The translations under genes and the position numbers were made by a program. From Bacillus sp. FJAT-45037 (GTDB lineage: Bacteria; Bacillota; Bacilli; Bacillales; Bacillaceae_D): a stretch of 64,000 nucleotides of DNA. The stretch is from positions 105,322 to 169,321 of the forward strand of contig NZ_KZ454938.1 in assembly GCF_002797325.1 (NCBI RefSeq), in the 5' to 3' direction. The notes beneath the pieces are model-generated. The model was given only the letters and a program-made list of their open reading frames with translations. It was not told the DNA's origin and did not search any database. Positions 53,405 through 62,835 of this stretch are shown piece after piece. Within the stretch, counting starts at the first letter, position 1. Each line of letters begins with the position of its first letter.

Positions 53405-55132
53405 ATGAAAAAGCTATGGTCCTTTTTACAGCCCTACCGATTTCCGATGTGGATTGCGATCTCATTGATGTTAGTAGAACTAACAGTAGAGCTCGTTCAC
53501 CCGTTACTTTTAGCAAAAATAATTGATGAAGGAGTAATGGCCGGAGACTTAGATGTTGTAATCTTTTGGGGAGCGATCATGATCGGTATGTCGATTCTCG
53601 CCTTCATGTCAGGTGTTACTAACTCTTTTTATGCGGCACATGTGAGTCAAAGTACCGGTCACGATATTCGAAACGGGTTATATCGACGTGTTCAGTCGTT
53701 CGCCTTTTCGCAGTTGCAGAAGTTTGAGACCTCTTCGTTAATTACAAGGATGACGAATGATGTGACGCAAATTCAAAATACGATTTTTATGAGCTTACGG
53801 ATTATGATGCGAGCACCTCTTCTTGTTATTGGTGGGACAATTATGGCTCTCCTTGTGAATGCAAAGCTAGCGTTATTTTTAGTTGCTACGATCCCTATCC
53901 TCTTACTCTTTTTAATTTGGATGATGAAAAAAGGGGGAGCGATGTTTCGCCTAGTTCAATCGAAGCTTGATCGTGTCAATCACGTGATGCGCGAGAATCT
54001 AAAAGGGATTCGGATTATAAAAGCATTTGTGCGCAGAGATTATGAAGGGAAACGTTTTAAGAAAGAGAATCATGAGTTACAAGATCAAACGATACGTGCG
54101 ATGAGGTTAATGGAAGTGATGATGCCTGTTCTCTTACTCGCGATGAACGGGGCGATCATTGGTATCTTGTGGTTTGGTGCAATTGATGTGGGCGCAAATC
54201 AAGCACAAGTTGGGGAGATTGTTGCGATTGTTAATTATGCGATGCGTGTTACTTCAGCGTTAACGGTTTTCTCGATGATTATTATAGTCTTTTCAAGAGC
54301 AAGAGCTTCTCTTGGGCGTATTACAGAAGTTCTTGATACAGAAAGTGGGATGGAATCAGGAACGGGTGCTGTTCAATCCAACGAGGAAGAAGCTCAGATC
54401 AAATTTAACCAAGTCCATTTTCGTTATAAAGATTCAGCTGTCGATGTGCTAAAGAAATTTTCGTTCTCCATAGAAAAAGGAGAAACGATAGCGATACTCG
54501 GAGCGACTGGATCAGGGAAGACGACGATGTTCGAACTCATCCCAAGACTATATGACGCAAGCGCTGGTGAGGTTTTTATGAATGGTCTCGACGTCAGGGA
54601 GTGGGATGAACGAGAGCTGCGAAAAATGATAGGGTATGTTCCGCAAGAATCTCTATTGTTTACAGGTTCGATTCGTGAAAATATCGCATGGGGGATGGAT
54701 ATGACAAGCGATGATGAAGTGATACGAGCTGCTAAGACTGCGCAAATTCATGAAACGATTCAACTACTCCAAAATGGTTACCAAACGAAAGTTGGCCAAA
54801 AAGGAGTCAATCTTTCAGGTGGTCAAAAACAAAGAATAGCGATTGCTCGAGCTCTTATTCGTCAACCAGAGGTATTACTATTGGATGATAGTACAAGTGC
54901 ACTGGATATGAGGACAGAAGCAAATTTTTTAAAGGCACTGCAATCTTATCGATGTACGACACTAATAATTACACAAAAAGTTAAAACGGCGATGGTTGCT
55001 GATCGAATTCTCATCCTTGACGATGGAGGTGTGCTTGCAAGTGGAACACATATAGAGCTCTTAAAAGATAGCGTTCTTTATCAAAAAATCGCTGAGTCAC
55101 AGTTAGGTACGGAGGTGAATTATCATGTTTGA
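53405..55132 (+). CDS. Heterodimeric ABC exporter subunit (YfiB-like)
   Basis: A 575-residue half-transporter: six membrane helices (about 15-300), then an ATPase domain. Walker A is GATGSGKTT, the signature [15 protein letters not shown] is perfect, but Walker B ends [11 protein letters not shown], with Asp in place of the catalytic Glu, and the switch histidine is replaced by Gln (IITQKVK). This is the usual picture for the degenerate-site partner of a heterodimeric exporter, as in B. subtilis YfiB/YfiC or BmrC/BmrD. The next gene overlaps by eight bases and supplies the complementary site. Likely exports hydrophobic compounds or peptides; the substrate is unknown. It diverges from the kyn operon. 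Confidence 0.9.
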   Translation: MKKLWSFLQPYRFPMWIAISLMLVELTVELVHPLLLAKIIDEGVMAGDLDVVIFWGAIMIGMSILAFMSGVTNSFYAAHVSQSTGHDIRNGLYRRVQSFAFSQLQKFETSSLITRMTNDVTQIQNTIFMSLRIMMRAPLLVIGGTIMALLVNAKLALFLVATIPILLLFLIWMMKKGGAMFRLVQSKLDRVNHVMRENLKGIRIIKAFVRRDYEGKRFKKENHELQDQTIRAMRLMEVMMPVLLLAMNGAIIGILWFGAIDVGANQAQVGEIVAIVNYAMRVTSALTVFSMIIIVFSRARASLGRITEVLDTESGMESGTGAVQSNEEEAQIKFNQVHFRYKDSAVDVLKKFSFSIEKGETIAILGATGSGKTTMFELIPRLYDASAGEVFMNGLDVREWDERELRKMIGYVPQESLLFTGSIRENIAWGMDMTSDDEVIRAAKTAQIHETIQLLQNGYQTKVGQKGVNLSGGQKQRIAIARALIRQPEVLLLDDSTSALDMRTEANFLKALQSYRCTTLIITQKVKTAMVADRILILDDGGVLASGTHIELLKDSVLYQKIAESQLGTEVNYHV

Positions 55133-56936
55133 TTTATTGTCTCGACCATTTAAATACAAGCGAATTGATTGGAGAGCTATTCGTTCTGATAGTGGAAAAA
55201 AGAAAGAGAGAGCGAAAGATTGGTCGACTACTTTAAAAAGGTTGTGGAACTATCTATCCACTTATAAAGCACAACTTATGCTTGTCTTCTTAATGGTTGT
55301 GGCAAGCTCTGTCTTAAGCCTACTTGGTCCTTTCTTAATAGGATTTTCAATTGATACGTATATTATGACAAATGAGCTATCGGGCCTTGCACCGATGTTA
55401 CTGATGCTCGGGCTGATATACATAGGGTACTCTTTTAGCATTTGGTTACAAAATTACTGGATGGTGGACATTGCTCAAAAAACCGTGTACGAGATCCGCA
55501 CCCACTTATTTACTCATATTCAAACATTACCGATTCCATTTTTTGATACTCGTCAGCATGGAGAGTTAATGAGTCGGGTGACAAATGATATGGAAAATGT
55601 CAGTACGACATTGAATAGCTCCGTGATTCAAATTCTATCGAGTGTTCTAACGTTTATTGGAATTATCAGTGTCATGATTTACTTAAGCCCTCTGATGACA
55701 ATCATGACACTTACGATCATTCCAGTTATGGTATTCGGTTTAAAGTGGATCACGAAGAGAACGAGTGTGTTTTTTAAAGAGCAGCAGAAAAACATAGGAG
55801 ATGTGAACGGGTATATTGAAGAAACAGTTTCTGGTCAATCGATGGTGAAAGTGTTTTCTCAAGAGGAGCGAGTGATTCGTGATTTTGCTGAAAAGAACGA
55901 AAGGTTAAAAACGACGGGTTTTTGGGCTCAAACGTATTCAGGGTTTATCCCCAAGTTAATGAATTTATTAAATAATCTTAGCTTCGCTTTAATTGCTTTA
56001 GTAGGTGGCATACTCATCTTGCAAGAGAATGCCATTACCGTTGGTGTCATCGTCATTTTTGCTGAATATGCGAGACAGTTTACACGTCCTTTAAATGATT
56101 TAGCCAATCAATTTAACGTATTGTTATCTGCTGTAGCTGGAGCAGAAAGAGTCTTTCAAGTAATTGATGAACAAGCAGAAGATGATACGATTCAACAGAA
56201 TGTACCAATCTTAAAAGGGCAGGTAGAATTTAAAAATGTTTCATTTTCTTATGAGAGTGGTGAACAGGTAATTCGTAATGTGAGCTTTGCAGTTCGACCA
56301 GGGGAGACAATCGCTTTCGTTGGGCCAACAGGTGCTGGGAAAACAACAATTATTAACATGATTGCTAGATTTTACGATGCTAATTCTGGGGAGATTTTAT
56401 TTGATGGAATCGACGCTCAAACATTCAATCGAGAAGATTTACGACGACAAATGGGGTATGTGCTTCAAGATCCATTTTTATTTGAAGGGTCAATTCGAGA
56501 GAATATTAGATATGGAAAGCTTGATGCTACAGACGAGGAAGTGGAGGCTGCTGCGAAAAGAGCCAATGCGCATTCATTCATTTCTCGTTTGAAAGACCAA
56601 TACGATTTGAGGATCACTCAAGATGGCCAGGGGATTAGCCAAGGGCAAAAGCAGCTACTCTCTATCGCTAGAGCTTTATTGGCAGACCCTAAAATCCTGA
56701 TATTAGATGAAGCGACCAGTAGCATAGATACGGTGACCGAACTGAAAATACAGGAAGCGATGGCAAGACTCATGGAAGGTAGAACGAGCTTTGTCATTGC
56801 TCATCGCTTAAATACAATTGAAAAAGCCGATCAGATTATGGTTCTTGTGGATGGAGAAGTAGTAGAAAGAGGAAACCATAGACAGTTACTTGTTAAGAAA
56901 GGTTTCTATCACAGTCTATACACAGGAGAAGAGTGA
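55125..56936 (+). CDS. Heterodimeric ABC exporter subunit (YfiC-like)
   Basis: A 603-residue half-transporter with a 40-residue basic N-terminal extension before six membrane helices, then an ATPase domain. Here Walker A (GPTGAGKTT), the catalytic Glu (ILILDEATSSID) and the switch His (FVIAHRLNTI) are intact, but the signature is degenerate (ISQGQKQLLSIARAL instead of LSGGQ). So one consensus ATP site would form from this subunit's Walker motifs and the partner's LSGGQ. The gene overlaps the upstream one by eight bases; GGTACGGAGGTGAATTATC at its start provides the ribosome binding site. The pair matches YfiB/YfiC in length and order. Confidence 0.9.
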   Translation: MFDLLSRPFKYKRIDWRAIRSDSGKKKERAKDWSTTLKRLWNYLSTYKAQLMLVFLMVVASSVLSLLGPFLIGFSIDTYIMTNELSGLAPMLLMLGLIYIGYSFSIWLQNYWMVDIAQKTVYEIRTHLFTHIQTLPIPFFDTRQHGELMSRVTNDMENVSTTLNSSVIQILSSVLTFIGIISVMIYLSPLMTIMTLTIIPVMVFGLKWITKRTSVFFKEQQKNIGDVNGYIEETVSGQSMVKVFSQEERVIRDFAEKNERLKTTGFWAQTYSGFIPKLMNLLNNLSFALIALVGGILILQENAITVGVIVIFAEYARQFTRPLNDLANQFNVLLSAVAGAERVFQVIDEQAEDDTIQQNVPILKGQVEFKNVSFSYESGEQVIRNVSFAVRPGETIAFVGPTGAGKTTIINMIARFYDANSGEILFDGIDAQTFNREDLRRQMGYVLQDPFLFEGSIRENIRYGKLDATDEEVEAAAKRANAHSFISRLKDQYDLRITQDGQGISQGQKQLLSIARALLADPKILILDEATSSIDTVTELKIQEAMARLMEGRTSFVIAHRLNTIEKADQIMVLVDGEVVERGNHRQLLVKKGFYHSLYTGEE

Positions 56937-56944
56937 TAGGTAGT

Positions 56945-56984
56945 AGAACGGAGTGAATGATTTTCACATCGTTCTTTTTTTATA
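56945..56984 (+). terminator. Intrinsic terminator after the ABC exporter
   Basis: AGAACG (56945-56950) and GTGAA (56953-56957) pair with TTCAC (56963-56967) and CGTTCT (56970-56975), followed by a long T run. Confidence 0.8.
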
Positions 56985-57090
56985 GTATAAGTCGTATTTT
57001 GTCAGTTTTTTTGATATGGAACTTAAAGGGTTTGCTCAGGCAATGTCGAAATTACGTGACATAGATGACTGATTATAGGAGATTATAAAG

Positions 57091-58401
57091 ATGATTATCG
57101 AAAAATTATTGCTCCATGTATTAATAGTATTATCTCCTGTTTTAATATTTAGTGTAATTACTAATGGGAAAAGAGACGTACCCAATGCTTTGTTGGGGAG
57201 TTTCTATGCCCTCGCAGCAGTTTTATGTATGGTATTTTCATTCCAAACAGATGGTTTACATTGGGATTTGCGTTATGTCGTCATTATCTCAGCTTTTTTG
57301 TATGGAGGACGTAAAATTGGCTGGATGGTCTTTGGTGTAGTGATGATAACGAGAACGCTATTTGGCGGCGATAATTTACTATTTGCGTATACATGTATTG
57401 TTTCGGCTGCATTGATCTCTCATTTCTTTTATGCAAAATACTATCAACTTATTTCTAAGTGGCACCGTACGATTGTGACGATTGCTATGTCTTTGGTCCC
57501 TGTATTTTATCAAGTATCAATTGTCGTCGCGTCATTTTATTACGGTTCGCTACCACTTCTAAATGAGTCGGTGTATGCTTGGTACTTGGTTTACTATGTG
57601 CTGGTAATTATCGTTGCAGCAGGCTTTATTACCTTGTTACATGAAGCGATTAATGAGAAGCATCATATGCAAGAAGAGATCATTAGGGCTGAGAAGTTTA
57701 ATACACTTGCCGGTTTAGCAGCATCAATAGCTCACGAAGTACGTAATCCATTAACTGTTGTTAAGGGGTTTCTCCAATTAATGAAGGAAGATAAGAAGCA
57801 CTCCAATGAACAATATTTCTCCTTAGTGTTGGATGAGTTAGGTAGAGCAGAAGGAATTATTAATGATTACTTGAATTTCGCGAAACCAGAATTGAAAAGT
57901 ATAGATGATGTTGACCTATTAGCAAATGTGAAAGAAATCTACGCTCTTTTAAAGCCTTATGCTTTAAAAGATGGTGTGAACTTGAATGTCTTAATCGAAA
58001 CCGATGAGCATCTAATTGTTCGAGCAGACCGTAATCAGTTGAAGCAAGCGTTAATTAATTTTGTTAAAAATGCGATTGAAGCCACTCCAAGTGGAGGCAA
58101 TGTTAGCATCATTCTTGACCACACAGACCATCTTGTAACCGTTCATGTTTCTGATACGGGCAAAGGAATGAATAAAGAACAGTTAAACCGAATTGGGACA
58201 CTATTTTATACAACAAAAGATAAAGGAACTGGTCTTGGAACGATGGTATCAATGCGTATTATCGAAGCTTTAGGTGGAGAGGTTTCCTTTCAAAGTAAGG
58301 AGTATGTCGGAACAACGGTAGCAATTACTCTACCGATAAAAGACAGAGATGGTACTCGACAACCTGAGTGTAAGAGGGAAAAACAAATGAAGGTGATATA
58401 A
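57091..58401 (+). CDS. KinB-like membrane sensor histidine kinase
   Basis: A 436-residue kinase with six hydrophobic segments in residues 1-200 of the 5TMR-LYT type, including RDVPNALLGSFYAL and LLYGGRKIGW-like loops, and no large extracellular sensor. The kinase core has the H box ASIAHEVRNPLTVVKGFL, N box NFVKNAIEATPSGG, DTGKGM and KGTGLGTMVSMRI. This layout is that of B. subtilis KinB, which feeds the sporulation phosphorelay, and like KinB it has no response regulator beside it. A phosphorelay role is inferred. ATG at 57091 follows TAGGAGATTATAAAG. The last 15 residues are unusually charged. Confidence 0.85.
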   Translation: MIIEKLLLHVLIVLSPVLIFSVITNGKRDVPNALLGSFYALAAVLCMVFSFQTDGLHWDLRYVVIISAFLYGGRKIGWMVFGVVMITRTLFGGDNLLFAYTCIVSAALISHFFYAKYYQLISKWHRTIVTIAMSLVPVFYQVSIVVASFYYGSLPLLNESVYAWYLVYYVLVIIVAAGFITLLHEAINEKHHMQEEIIRAEKFNTLAGLAASIAHEVRNPLTVVKGFLQLMKEDKKHSNEQYFSLVLDELGRAEGIINDYLNFAKPELKSIDDVDLLANVKEIYALLKPYALKDGVNLNVLIETDEHLIVRADRNQLKQALINFVKNAIEATPSGGNVSIILDHTDHLVTVHVSDTGKGMNKEQLNRIGTLFYTTKDKGTGLGTMVSMRIIEALGGEVSFQSKEYVGTTVAITLPIKDRDGTRQPECKREKQMKVI

Positions 58402-58445
58402 TTAAAGTAAGAATAAGAGTAAGGACGATAGAAAGGAAAAAATGT

Positions 58446-59135
58446 GTGAGAATTCAATTGTATGTGAGTAAGACTGGTTATTGTTCAAGAAGAGAGACCG
58501 AGCGAATGTTACGGGCAGGGAGAATAACCGTCAATGGCGTCCAAGCTACAAAAGATACATTTGTAGAGGTGACTGATACGATCCTCTTAGACGGGAAACC
58601 AATTCCTTTGAAAGAGAGAGAGATTTATTTATTGCTTCACAAACCGATAGGGATTATTTGTACAGCACAAAAAACTGTGAAGAATAATCTTGTCGATTAT
58701 TTGAACTATCCTGAACGAATCTTTGCGGTTGGTCGCCTTGATAAAGATTCAGAAGGGCTTCTTCTTTTAACGAACAACGGTGATGTCGTAAATAAAATGA
58801 TGAGAGTAGAAGAAGGTCACGAGAAAGAATACATAGTAACGGTGGATCGTCCTTTTCCAGATCGGTTAATGGAGAAGATGGCTGGCGGGGTGTATATGTT
58901 AGGCCAAACGACAAAGCCATGTACGATCTCAAGGGTTGATGAAAGGACATTTCGGATTGTCCTAACCCAAGGGCTTAATCGCCAAATCCGACGAATGACA
59001 AAAACGTTTGGTTACTATGTAACAAAGTTAGTTAGGGTGAGGATTATGAACTTGTCTATTGAGGGAATTGCATACGGAGAGTGGAGAGAGTTAAGTGAGG
59101 AAGAAGTGCAGAAATTGTTAGAAGCACTCGATTAA
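58446..59135 (+). CDS. Pseudouridine synthase of the RsuA/RluB/RluF family
   Basis: A 229-residue RNA-modifying enzyme. An N-terminal S4 domain (residues 1-45, LYVSKTGYCSRRETERMLRAG) is followed by a catalytic domain with the active-site Asp in AVGRLDKDSEGLLLLTN (about 92-108) and LTQGLNRQIRRMTKTFGY near the C-terminus. The compact size and GLNRQIRRM point to the RluF group, which modifies U2604 of 23S rRNA; other members act on 16S rRNA or U2605. GTG at 58446 behind AAAGGAAAAAATGT is the start; the ATG four bases earlier is out of frame and soon stops. Confidence 0.85.
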   Translation: MRIQLYVSKTGYCSRRETERMLRAGRITVNGVQATKDTFVEVTDTILLDGKPIPLKEREIYLLLHKPIGIICTAQKTVKNNLVDYLNYPERIFAVGRLDKDSEGLLLLTNNGDVVNKMMRVEEGHEKEYIVTVDRPFPDRLMEKMAGGVYMLGQTTKPCTISRVDERTFRIVLTQGLNRQIRRMTKTFGYYVTKLVRVRIMNLSIEGIAYGEWRELSEEEVQKLLEALD

Positions 59136-59162
59136 TGGAGCTTACTAAATACTAAATTACTA

Positions 59163-59191
59163 TTTACAAGATTAAGTGGGTCATGTATAGT
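59163..59191 (+). promoter_or_regulatory. Candidate promoter of the glpK leader
   Basis: TTTACA (59163-59168), exact 17-base spacer, TATAGT (59186-59191). Transcription from here would pass through the long hairpin at 59231 before glpK. An extended -10 (TGATACAAT, hexamer near 59363) downstream of the hairpin is an alternative. Confidence 0.5.
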
Positions 59192-59230
59192 TGGTGACAA
59201 GTTTATAGTTAAGCTGATGAGTTTATCGGA

Positions 59231-59294
59231 GAGACAGCTTTTTGCAAGAAGTGATCATGCGAATCATTTCTTGCAAAAAGCTGTCTCTTTTTTT
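59231..59294 (+). terminator. Long terminator in the glpK leader, candidate GlpP attenuator
   Basis: A 25-bp stem with one G-U pair (GAGACAGCTTTTTGCAAGAA... at 59231-59255 and its complement at 59263-59287), then eight T residues. It follows rluF-like by ~95 bases and a candidate promoter by ~40. In B. subtilis glp operons start with a terminator bypassed by GlpP, and glpP is encoded just downstream of glpK, so an attenuator role is likely though unproven. Confidence 0.8.
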
Positions 59295-59302
59295 ACATTC
59301 AA

Positions 59303-59318
59303 TCGTAAACGGTTGCAG
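59303..59318 (+). promoter_or_regulatory. cre-like site upstream of glpK
   Basis: CGTAAACGGTTGCA (59304-59317) fits the CcpA consensus TGWAANCGNTNWCA except for the first and twelfth positions. It lies between the leader hairpin and glpK. Confidence 0.5.
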
Positions 59319-59378
59319 ATTCAGTGAGTAACCTAGTAGGTATTTGACGATTAAAGTTGATACAATGTTAATAAGTAG

Positions 59379-60917
<1,539 letters not shown>

Positions 60918-60968
60918 CGCTCAACATTCACTCGAGAATAGATCTTGCTATACTCAAAAAAAATAAGT

Positions 60969-61017
60969 AAACGACAACGACCTTGATTAATGTGATTTAT
61001 CTAGGGTGTTGTCGTTT
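60969..61017 (+). terminator. Long-loop hairpin between glpK and glpP
   Basis: AAACGACAAC (60969-60978) pairs with GTTGTCGTTT (61008-61017) with partial pairing inside the loop. There is no T run beyond GTTT, so termination may be partial and glpP may be read with glpK. Confidence 0.5.
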
Positions 61018-61060
61018 GGTCAATTAAGCTAGTTTAGGAATGGTAGGAAGGATGGAAAGA

Positions 61061-61636
61061 ATGAACTTTAACAACCAACGCGTCTTACCTGCGATCAAGC
61101 GGATGAAAGATTTTGAAAAAGTCATGGATAGTTCAGTCGAATACATCGTTATGCTCGATTTGCATATTGCTCAACTAGGGGCTGTGATGAGTCACATACG
61201 CAAGGCAGAGAAAAAGGTGATTCTACACGCTGATATGATTCAAGGATTGAGAAATGACAAATACTCTACAGAGTTTCTTTGTCAGCAAATTCGACCGGCG
61301 GGGTTAATCTCGACTCGAGGGGATGTACTAAGAACAGCAAAGAAAAACAAAGTGATGGCGATTCAACGCTTATTTCTGCTTGATACAATTGCACTTGAAA
61401 CGAGCTATAAGTTAGTGGAACAGGTTGAGCCAGATTTTATTGAAATATTACCTGGTGTGATTCCTCAATACATTAAAAAAATCCGTCAAGATACGAACAC
61501 TGACGTCATTACAGGTGGATTGATTGAAACAGAGGAAGATGTCAACCGAGCCTTTGAGGCAGGTGCGAAAGCAATCACCACGACACACGAAGACCTATGG
61601 ATATTCAATAGAGGAGAAGAAGAACAAGGCAGCTAA
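61061..61636 (+). CDS. glpP: Glycerol-responsive antiterminator GlpP
   Basis: A 191-residue TIM-barrel-like protein. With glycerol 3-phosphate bound, GlpP in B. subtilis binds the leader RNA of glp genes and prevents termination. Conserved stretches are VLPAIKRMKDFEKVM, YIVMLDLHIAQLG, ILHADMIQGL, LISTRGDVLRTAKK, PDFIEILPGVIPQYI, and TGGLIETEEDVNRAFEAGAKAITTTHEDLW. ATGs at 61040 and 61052 are in frame, but only ATG 61061 has GGAAGG at proper distance and gives the family N-terminus and length (B. subtilis 192). It likely regulates the leader upstream of glpK in this window. Confidence 0.92.
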   Translation: MNFNNQRVLPAIKRMKDFEKVMDSSVEYIVMLDLHIAQLGAVMSHIRKAEKKVILHADMIQGLRNDKYSTEFLCQQIRPAGLISTRGDVLRTAKKNKVMAIQRLFLLDTIALETSYKLVEQVEPDFIEILPGVIPQYIKKIRQDTNTDVITGGLIETEEDVNRAFEAGAKAITTTHEDLWIFNRGEEEQGS

Positions 61637-61662
61637 TTGATACGAGCAGCCTTGTTTTTTTC
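61625..61662 (+). terminator. Intrinsic terminator after glpP
   Basis: CAAGGC (61625-61630) pairs with GCCTTG (61649-61654), followed by seven T residues. The left arm lies inside the last codons of glpP. Confidence 0.75.
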
Positions 61663-61667
61663 TATAT

Positions 61668-62537
61668 TTAAGAAGTTGATCTCTTGTAATTACCGACTAG
61701 AATGCCAACTAAGATAACCAAGACGCCTAGCCATTGTACTGATGATACGGATTCATTTAAAACAAGAAACGACATAATCACAGCAACCGGAAGTTCTGCT
61801 GCAGTTAAGATCGTACCAAGTCCTGAGCCAACATGGGGCATAGCAATCGAGAACAGAATCGGTGGAAGTGCTACCCCAAATAACCCGAGCGTTAGCCCAT
61901 AGAACAAGATGTCAGTTGAAAAGTCCGTAGTTAATGTTGTCGGTGGAAAGACAATAAGTACTAATAGAAAGCTCCCTGTAGCAAATAATGTACTTCGTTG
62001 TATAGCAGGTAGTTTGTTCCCTACTGTGCCACTTACGTAGACGAATGTTGAAAACGTGAGGGCAGAAAGCATCCCCCATCCTGCACCATGCCAAGTAAAT
62101 GAAGTTGAATTTTGAGAAAACAGACCGGTTGCGAGGAGTGATCCAATCAGCAATACACTAATCGATAAGAGTTTTTGTTTGCTAACAGGCTTCTTCTCTA
62201 GAACCCACTCAAGTAGCGAACCAATCCAAACGAATTGAAATAAAAAGATGATCGCTAAGGAAGCATCTAATGTCTGTAAAGCTTTATAGTAGAAGATTCC
62301 TGTCAAGGCCATGGGAATACCAGATAGTAACATTAAAAAAATATGTTGAAAAGGGAGTTTAGTTTTAGGTGAAAAGAGGAAAATAACCCAAAGAAAGATA
62401 ATTCCAAATGTAAACTGGCTGATGGTCACGGTTGCAAGTGTATAGCCAGCCTCGTAAGCAAGTTTGACAAAGGTTGATAAGATCCCTAAACAACAACCTC
62501 CAATAAAGATGAGTAAGGGATACATCCATATTTTCAT
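61668..62537 (-). CDS. EamA/DMT-family transporter
   Basis: A 289-residue protein with ten predicted membrane helices made of two EamA repeats (about 8-135 and 148-282). Helix 4-5 has KALQTLDASLAIIFLFQFVWIG, and the second repeat ends LTAAELPVAVIMSFLVLNESVSSVQWLGVLVILVGIL, typical of drug/metabolite transporters. The substrate is unknown; many family members export amino acids or nucleobase derivatives. The start at 62537 has AAAGGAGTCAG upstream. Its mRNA leader contains a terminator hairpin about 50 bases before the start, which points to regulation by attenuation. It is convergent with glpP. Confidence 0.85.
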   Translation of the reverse strand: MKIWMYPLLIFIGGCCLGILSTFVKLAYEAGYTLATVTISQFTFGIIFLWVIFLFSPKTKLPFQHIFLMLLSGIPMALTGIFYYKALQTLDASLAIIFLFQFVWIGSLLEWVLEKKPVSKQKLLSISVLLIGSLLATGLFSQNSTSFTWHGAGWGMLSALTFSTFVYVSGTVGNKLPAIQRSTLFATGSFLLVLIVFPPTTLTTDFSTDILFYGLTLGLFGVALPPILFSIAMPHVGSGLGTILTAAELPVAVIMSFLVLNESVSSVQWLGVLVILVGILVGNYKRSTS

Positions 62538-62579
62538 TATTTCTGACTCCTTTCTAGATAATTATAAAAAGCATTAATT

Positions 62580-62618
62580 AAAAAGCCACCCAACTACAAC
62601 AGTATTGTAGTTGGGTGG
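62580..62618 (-). terminator. Terminator in the leader of the EamA gene
   Basis: A perfect 15-bp stem (GCCACCCAACTACAA at 62584-62598 and its complement at 62604-62618), five-base loop, followed on the minus strand by TTTT and then AATTAA. It lies between the promoter at 62696-62724 and the gene start at 62537, so transcription must pass it. Confidence 0.7.
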
Positions 62619-62695
62619 CGAAAATAAGAGAACAATCTCATCTCTTAGAAAAATCCACATCCTAAAAAATAGGTTTTGTTAATGAGCTACTTTTA

Positions 62696-62724
62696 ATAGT
62701 AAAAGGATTGCGTAACTGTGTCAA
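62696..62724 (-). promoter_or_regulatory. Sigma-A promoter of the EamA gene
   Basis: On the minus strand a consensus TTGACA (complement of 62719-62724), exact 17-base spacer, and TACTAT (complement of 62696-62701). The predicted RNA has a leader of about 150 bases. Confidence 0.65.
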
Positions 62725-62782
62725 TCTGATCAAAAGGAATAAAGTTTACATAATAAATGGTGTTTAAAGGTGTATAAATGAA

Positions 62783-62811
62783 CCATATTTTCTCTACTTG
62801 TCTCATATATA
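62783..62811 (+). promoter_or_regulatory. Candidate sigma-E type promoter for the ykvU-like gene
   Basis: CCATATT (62783-62789), 14-base spacer, CATATATA (62804-62811), close to the sporulation sigma-E pattern KMATATT-N14-CATACANT. It is 25 bases from the start codon. B. subtilis ykvU is a mother-cell gene, which agrees; the match is imperfect. Confidence 0.4.
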
Positions 62812-62835
62812 CAATGATGAGGGAGTGGGGCTTGT

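Noticed and set aside
53241-53516. Long N-terminal extension of kynureninase
   Set aside because: It runs into the divergent ABC exporter gene, lies upstream of the mapped promoter boxes and lacks a ribosome binding site; the family start is at 53240.
62574-62662. 28-codon leader ORF (MWIFLRDEIV...) spanning the EamA leader terminator
   Set aside because: The only Shine-Dalgarno-like AGG abuts the ATG, and there is no run of one amino acid codon as expected for a classic leader peptide.
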